From the NCBI GenBank assembly GCA_007128525.1, contig SKXG01000186.1, positions 1-10,109 on the forward strand: DNA of 10,109 nucleotides, in the 5' to 3' direction. The DNA comes from Pseudomonadales bacterium. Lineage in GTDB: Bacteria > Pseudomonadota > Gammaproteobacteria > Pseudomonadales > Azotimanducaceae. The notes under the pieces were generated by a model. That model searched no databases. It was given only the letters and a program-made list of their open reading frames with translations, and had not been told where the DNA came from. The translations under genes and the position numbers were made by a program. This document shows, one piece after another, positions 6,365-10,109 of this stretch (within the stretch, counting starts at the first letter, position 1; each line of letters begins with the position of its first letter).

Positions 6365-7852
6365 TTAGTCGGGCTTGCCGCTTAGCGCGGCGCGCAACAA
6401 CTCATTGACCTGCTGCGGGTTCGCCTTGCCCTGGGTCTGCTTCATGATCTGGCCGACGAAAAAGCCCAGGACTTTGTCCTTGCCGGCGCGGAATTGCTCG
6501 ACCTGTGCCGGGTTGGCGGCAACCACCTCGTCGACCATGCGGGCCAGCTCGCCGCTGTCACTCATCTGTTTCAGGCCGAGCGCCTCAATGCGCTGATCGA
6601 TGCAGGTGGCAGCCGCCTCGGCCGCCTCGTCCTGAGCCGCCGGTTCCTGCCAGAGCGCTTCGAACAGCTGTTTGGCCGTCTTGCTCGACAGCGTGCCATC
6701 CTTGATGCGGCGGATCAGCGCCGCCAGACGTGTCGCGCTGACCGGGCTGCGCGTGATGTCGAGTTCGGCTTTGTTCAACGCGCCGGACAGCTCGCCCATG
6801 ACCCAGTTGGCGGCCAGCTTGGCTTCCCCGCTGTTTTCCGCCGCGGCTTCGAAGTAAGCGGCCACTTCCGGCTCGCTGGTAAGCCAGGCGGCGTCATAGG
6901 CGCCGAGGCCCAGCTCGGCCTGATAGCGTTCGCGTTTCTCGTGCGGCAGTTCCGGCAGCGTGGCGCGAATGGCCTCGATCAGGGCGTCGTCAACCACCAC
7001 CGGCAGCAGGTCGGGCTCCGGGAAGTAGCGGTAGTCGGTGGAATCCTCTTTGCTGCGCATCGAGCGCGTGCGGTTCAGTTCGGGTTCGTACAGCAGCGTT
7101 TCCTGCACGATCCTGCCACCGCTCTCCAGCACTTCGATCTGGCGTGCCACCTCGGCATCAATGGCCTGCTGCAGGAAGCGGAAGCTGTTCAGGTTCTTGA
7201 TCTCGGTACGTTGCCCAAGCTCGGTGGTGCCTTGGGGTCGCACCGAGACATTGGCGTCGCAGCGCATCGAGCCTTCGTTCAGGTTGCCGTCACAGATGCC
7301 GAGATAGCGCACCAGTGCGTGCATCTGGCGGAAGTAGGCCGCGGCCTGCGCACTGGAACGCAGATCCGGCTCGGACACCACCTCCAGCAGGGGTGTGCCG
7401 GCACGGTTCAGGTCGATGCCGGTCATACCGGAGTAGTCTTCGTGCAGAGACTTGCCGGCATCCTCTTCCAGGTGCGCCCGGGTGATGCCAACCCGCAGGG
7501 TCTGGCCATCGTCGAGCTGCACATCGAGATGGCCCTTGCCGACGATGGGCTGGCTGAACTGGCTGATCTGATAGCCCTTGGGCAGATCGGGATAGAAGTA
7601 GTTCTTGCGATCAAACACGGACTCGCGGTTGATTTCGGCGCCGGTTGCCAGGCCAAAGCGAATGGCCATCCGCACCGCTTCTTCGTTCAGCACCGGCAGG
7701 GTGCCCGGCAGCGCCAGGTCGACCGGTGACGCCTGGGTGTTGGGCGCGGCGCCGAATGCGGTGCTCGCCCCGGAGAAGATCTTGGATCTGGTGGCCAGCT
7801 GGACATGGACTTCCAATCCGATCACGGTTTCCCAGCCGCTGCGTTCACTCAT
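6365..7852 (-). CDS. gatB: Asp-tRNA(Asn)/Glu-tRNA(Gln) amidotransferase subunit B
   Basis: GatB is the tRNA-binding, kinase-like subunit of the GatCAB amidotransferase. It phosphorylates the misacylated Glu-tRNA(Gln) or Asp-tRNA(Asn) before transfer of ammonia supplied by GatA. The 495-residue protein carries the family signature [18 protein letters not shown] (81-98), [11 protein letters not shown] (127-137), LLEVVSEPD (155-163), [11 protein letters not shown] (193-203), EIKNLNSF (217-224) and [13 protein letters not shown] (270-282). A helical C-terminal GatB/YqeY-type tail (about 345-495) completes it. The start at 7852 is used because the protein then opens like other GatBs ([10 protein letters not shown]); an upstream ATG at 7939 would overlap gatA by about 80 bp and add unrelated residues. 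GGGAG inside the end of gatA serves as ribosome site. It is the last gene of gatCAB, 4 bp after gatA. Confidence 0.97.
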   Translation of the reverse strand: MSERSGWETVIGLEVHVQLATRSKIFSGASTAFGAAPNTQASPVDLALPGTLPVLNEEAVRMAIRFGLATGAEINRESVFDRKNYFYPDLPKGYQISQFSQPIVGKGHLDVQLDDGQTLRVGITRAHLEEDAGKSLHEDYSGMTGIDLNRAGTPLLEVVSEPDLRSSAQAAAYFRQMHALVRYLGICDGNLNEGSMRCDANVSVRPQGTTELGQRTEIKNLNSFRFLQQAIDAEVARQIEVLESGGRIVQETLLYEPELNRTRSMRSKEDSTDYRYFPEPDLLPVVVDDALIEAIRATLPELPHEKRERYQAELGLGAYDAAWLTSEPEVAAYFEAAAENSGEAKLAANWVMGELSGALNKAELDITRSPVSATRLAALIRRIKDGTLSSKTAKQLFEALWQEPAAQDEAAEAAATCIDQRIEALGLKQMSDSGELARMVDEVVAANPAQVEQFRAGKDKVLGFFVGQIMKQTQGKANPQQVNELLRAALSGKPD

Positions 7853-7856
7853 CGGC

Positions 7857-9326
7857 TCACTCTCCCAACTGCGGATGCCGGCGGTGCCAGTCCGTCTCGG
7901 TCTGATAGATCTGGCCGAGTCCGAGCAGGCGCTGCTCACTGAAGTGCGGTCCGATCAGCTGCAGACCCATGGGCAGCTGTTCACTGAAGCCGCAGGGCAA
8001 TGCCAGCGCGGGCACGCCGGCCAGACTGGCCGGTATGGTAAAGATATCCTGCTGATACATCGCCACCGGATCAGAGACGAGCTGGCCCTTGCCGAAGGCC
8101 GCGTTCGGGCAGGTGGGCGCAAGCAGCATGTCCACCGACTCGAAGGCCTTCACGAAATCGTCCCGGATCAGGCGCCGCACCTGCTGCGCCTTGCGATAGT
8201 AGGCCTCGTAATAGCCGACCGACAGCGCATAGGTGCCGGTCAGAATGCGGCGTTTGACCTCGGCGCCAAACGCCTCACTGCGTGAGCGCTGGTACAGGTC
8301 GTTGAGATCCTTGGGGTTTTCGCAGCGATACCCGTAGCGGACGCCGTCATAGCGTGACAGGTTGGTACTGGCTTCGGCGGAGGCCAGCACGTAATAGCAG
8401 GGCACGGCGGCGGCCGTGTGTGGCAACGAGACTTCGACGAATTGCACGCCGCGGCCTTCCAGCGCACGCCGGGCCTCATCCAGCAGTGTGGCCAAGCCGG
8501 CATCGGTCAGGGCCTGGAAATATTCAGTGGGTAGCCCAACCTTGAGGCGCTCCGGCGCTAGCCCGATGCGCACGCTTCGCAGCGCATCCAGTTCCGCCGC
8601 CGACTGCTCGGTGGAGGTTGAGTCACGGTGGTCGAACCCGGCCATGGCGCCGAGTACCAGGCTCAGGTCTTCCACGGTTCGGCCCATGGGGCCGCCCTGA
8701 TCCAGGCTGGACGCGAAGGCCACCATGCCGTAACGCGACACCCGGCCATAGGTCGGTTTCAGGCCGCTGATGCCGCAAAAGGCGGCTGGCTGGCGTATGG
8801 AGCCGCCGGTGTCCGTGCCGGTGGCAATGGGGGCCAGGCCGGCAGCCACAGCGGCTGCGGCGCCGCCCGACGAGCCGCCGGGCACCCGGTCCGGATTCCA
8901 GGGGTTGCTGGCGGCACCGTAGTAGCTGTTTTCACAGGAGGAGCCCATGGCGTACTCGTCCATATTGGTTTTGCCGAGCATGACCATGCCGGCCTGCTGC
9001 AGCCGCTCGACGACAGTGGCGTCATAGGGTGCGACAAAGTTGTCCAGCATCCGTGAGCCGCAACTGGTGCGAACGCCCTGTGTGCAGAACAGGTCCTTGT
9101 GGGCGATCGGAATGCCGGTCAGGGGGCCGGCGCTGCCGTTCGCCAGCTGCGCGTCAGCGGCTTCGGCCTGCGCAAGCGCCTGCTCTGCGGTCACGGTGAT
9201 AAAGCTGTTCAGCTGGCCGTCGAGGCGCTGAATCCGGTCCAGATAGGCCTGGGTCAGCTCGCGGCTGCTGAACGTGCGGGTCCGCAGACCCTCGGCCAGG
9301 TCGGCAATGCTTGCAAATGGGTCCAT
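7857..9326 (-). CDS. gatA: Asp-tRNA(Asn)/Glu-tRNA(Gln) amidotransferase subunit A (glutaminase)
   Basis: GatA is the amidase-signature glutaminase that releases ammonia from glutamine (or asparagine) for GatB. The Ser-cisSer-Lys triad can be placed: K77 in AHKDLF, the cis serine S152 in PGGSSGG, and nucleophile S176 in [10 protein letters not shown]. These sit two residues before the positions I recall for Staphylococcus aureus GatA (79, 154, 178). The adjoining [13 protein letters not shown] (188-200) and DQGGPMGRT (209-217) are the GatA-specific continuation, which separates it from general amidases. The 489-residue length is normal and there is no signal peptide. It begins 3 bp after gatC and ends 4 bp before gatB, so the three subunits are almost certainly translated from one message in stoichiometric amounts. 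No strong Shine-Dalgarno precedes it, consistent with coupling to gatC. Confidence 0.97.
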   Translation of the reverse strand: MDPFASIADLAEGLRTRTFSSRELTQAYLDRIQRLDGQLNSFITVTAEQALAQAEAADAQLANGSAGPLTGIPIAHKDLFCTQGVRTSCGSRMLDNFVAPYDATVVERLQQAGMVMLGKTNMDEYAMGSSCENSYYGAASNPWNPDRVPGGSSGGAAAAVAAGLAPIATGTDTGGSIRQPAAFCGISGLKPTYGRVSRYGMVAFASSLDQGGPMGRTVEDLSLVLGAMAGFDHRDSTSTEQSAAELDALRSVRIGLAPERLKVGLPTEYFQALTDAGLATLLDEARRALEGRGVQFVEVSLPHTAAAVPCYYVLASAEASTNLSRYDGVRYGYRCENPKDLNDLYQRSRSEAFGAEVKRRILTGTYALSVGYYEAYYRKAQQVRRLIRDDFVKAFESVDMLLAPTCPNAAFGKGQLVSDPVAMYQQDIFTIPASLAGVPALALPCGFSEQLPMGLQLIGPHFSEQRLLGLGQIYQTETDWHRRHPQLGE

Positions 9327-9329
9327 GGC

Positions 9330-9617
9330 TTACTCGACGACGCGGGGTACGAGGTACAAGCCGTCCTGAGTGGCCGGCGCGATGCCCTGAAAGTGATCCC
9401 GGTCGACTTCTTCGGTCACGGCATCCGGGCGCATCCGCTGAACGGCATCCAGCGGATGGGCCAGCGGCGCCACGCCGTCGGTGTCAACTTCCGCCAGCGC
9501 ATCGACCATGGCGATGATCCGGTCGAGGTCGGCGGTGACCTGGGTCAGTTCATCGGGCAGTAGGGCAAGTTTGGCCAATCGGGACAGGCCGGTAATGTCT
9601 TTGGTGTCGACCGACAT
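9330..9617 (-). CDS. gatC: Asp-tRNA(Asn)/Glu-tRNA(Gln) amidotransferase subunit C
   Basis: GatC is the small belt-like subunit that wraps around GatA and GatB and holds the amidotransferase together. The 95-residue protein shows the usual sequence landmarks: an N-terminal helix with LSRLAKLAL (11-19), a second helix with LDRIIAMVDAL (31-41), then APLAHP (50-55), the RMRPD motif (61-65) and the C-terminal YLVPRVVE. The start at 9617 gives the normal family length. A longer frame from 9677 would add 20 residues without similarity and would run through candidate promoter sequence. No Shine-Dalgarno is visible before the ATG. It is the first gene of gatCAB and is divergent from mreB, an arrangement I recall from Pseudomonas and relatives. 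Confidence 0.94.
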   Translation of the reverse strand: MSVDTKDITGLSRLAKLALLPDELTQVTADLDRIIAMVDALAEVDTDGVAPLAHPLDAVQRMRPDAVTEEVDRDHFQGIAPATQDGLYLVPRVVE

Positions 9618-9624
9618 GGTCTGG

Positions 9625-9657
9625 ATTATCAGGTTGCATGAGAAGCGGCTAACATTA
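9625..9657 (-). promoter_or_regulatory. Candidate gatCAB promoter -10 elements
   Basis: Two -10-like hexamers lie upstream of gatC on the minus strand. TAATGT (9657-9652) is preceded by TGC, giving an extended -10. GATAAT (9630-9625) matches 5 of 6 consensus bases. No convincing -35 is found at 16-18 bp from either. The second would start transcription almost at the gatC ATG, which would fit the lack of a ribosome binding site. The choice between them is open. Confidence 0.3.
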
Positions 9658-9691
9658 GCACAAAGCTCTGGCATCAAGAAAGAAATGTACC

Positions 9692-9720
9692 TTGCCCGAA
9701 ATGCCTGCCATTGCTAGAGT
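9692..9720 (+). promoter_or_regulatory. mreB: Candidate sigma70-type promoter of mreB
   Basis: TTGCCC (9692-9697) and TAGAGT (9715-9720) each match 4 of 6 consensus bases and are separated by exactly 17 bp. TGC directly before the -10 adds an extended -10 feature. Transcription would begin near 9727, leaving a leader of about 36 bases before the mreB ATG. This is the best-formed promoter candidate in the window. Confidence 0.5.
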
Positions 9721-9762
9721 TGCGCGACTTTCCTACAGCGCATCCGAGAAAAAATCTTCTAA

Positions 9763-10109
<347 letters not shown>

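Noticed and set aside
6377..6391. GCCGC/GCGGC stem as terminator of the carboxypeptidase gene
   Set aside because: The stem is only 5 bp, lies inside the gatB coding end and has no following T-run on either strand.
6494..7729. A 411-codon open frame on the plus strand antisense to gatB
   Set aside because: It mirrors a gene with unmistakable GatB motifs, shows no recognisable domain or ribosome site, and is the kind of long antisense frame that GC-rich codon use produces.

Overview
The window looks like ordinary chromosomal DNA from a moderately GC-rich gammaproteobacterium. The pointers are a gatCAB operon divergent from mreB (the arrangement I recall from Pseudomonas), a heterodimeric CysD/CysN ATP sulfurylase whose CysN carries a CysC-like tail, and a complete GatCAB amidotransferase. 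The genus cannot be named from the sequence alone. No mobile element, tRNA, rRNA, CRISPR array or phage gene was seen. Coding density is high; the longest gene-free stretch is about 210 bp.

Left part, minus strand (1-4202). A cysD-cysN operon (ATP sulfurylase, the entry to sulfate assimilation) is followed 14 bp downstream by a thioredoxin-reductase-like ferredoxin/flavodoxin-NADP+ reductase. Then come a 105-bp gap holding a perfect 10-bp inverted repeat and the N-terminal 127 codons of an LLM-class (luciferase-like, putatively F420-dependent) oxidoreductase that runs off the left edge. The most unusual item in the window is the C-terminal tail of CysN. It aligns by eye with an APS kinase (CysC) domain but has lost the Walker A loop and most substrate-binding motifs.

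Middle, plus strand (4415-6340). Divergent from cysD is a two-gene unit: a small protein made of two CBS domains, then, 15 bp on, an M32 (Taq-type) metallocarboxypeptidase with all family motifs intact. The 212-bp divergent region holds the candidate promoters for both directions.

Right part (6365-10109). gatC-gatA-gatB on the minus strand are packed with 3- and 4-bp gaps and converge on the carboxypeptidase with only 24 bp between. gatC is divergent from mreB, of which the first 115 codons are present before the right edge. A reasonable sigma70-type promoter with extended -10 sits upstream of mreB.

These are mainly housekeeping modules: sulfur assimilation, redox supply, peptide turnover, Asn/Gln-tRNA maturation and cell shape. 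I found no convincing undescribed multi-gene system. The best leads are the vestigial APS kinase domain and the reductase placed in the cysDN operon.
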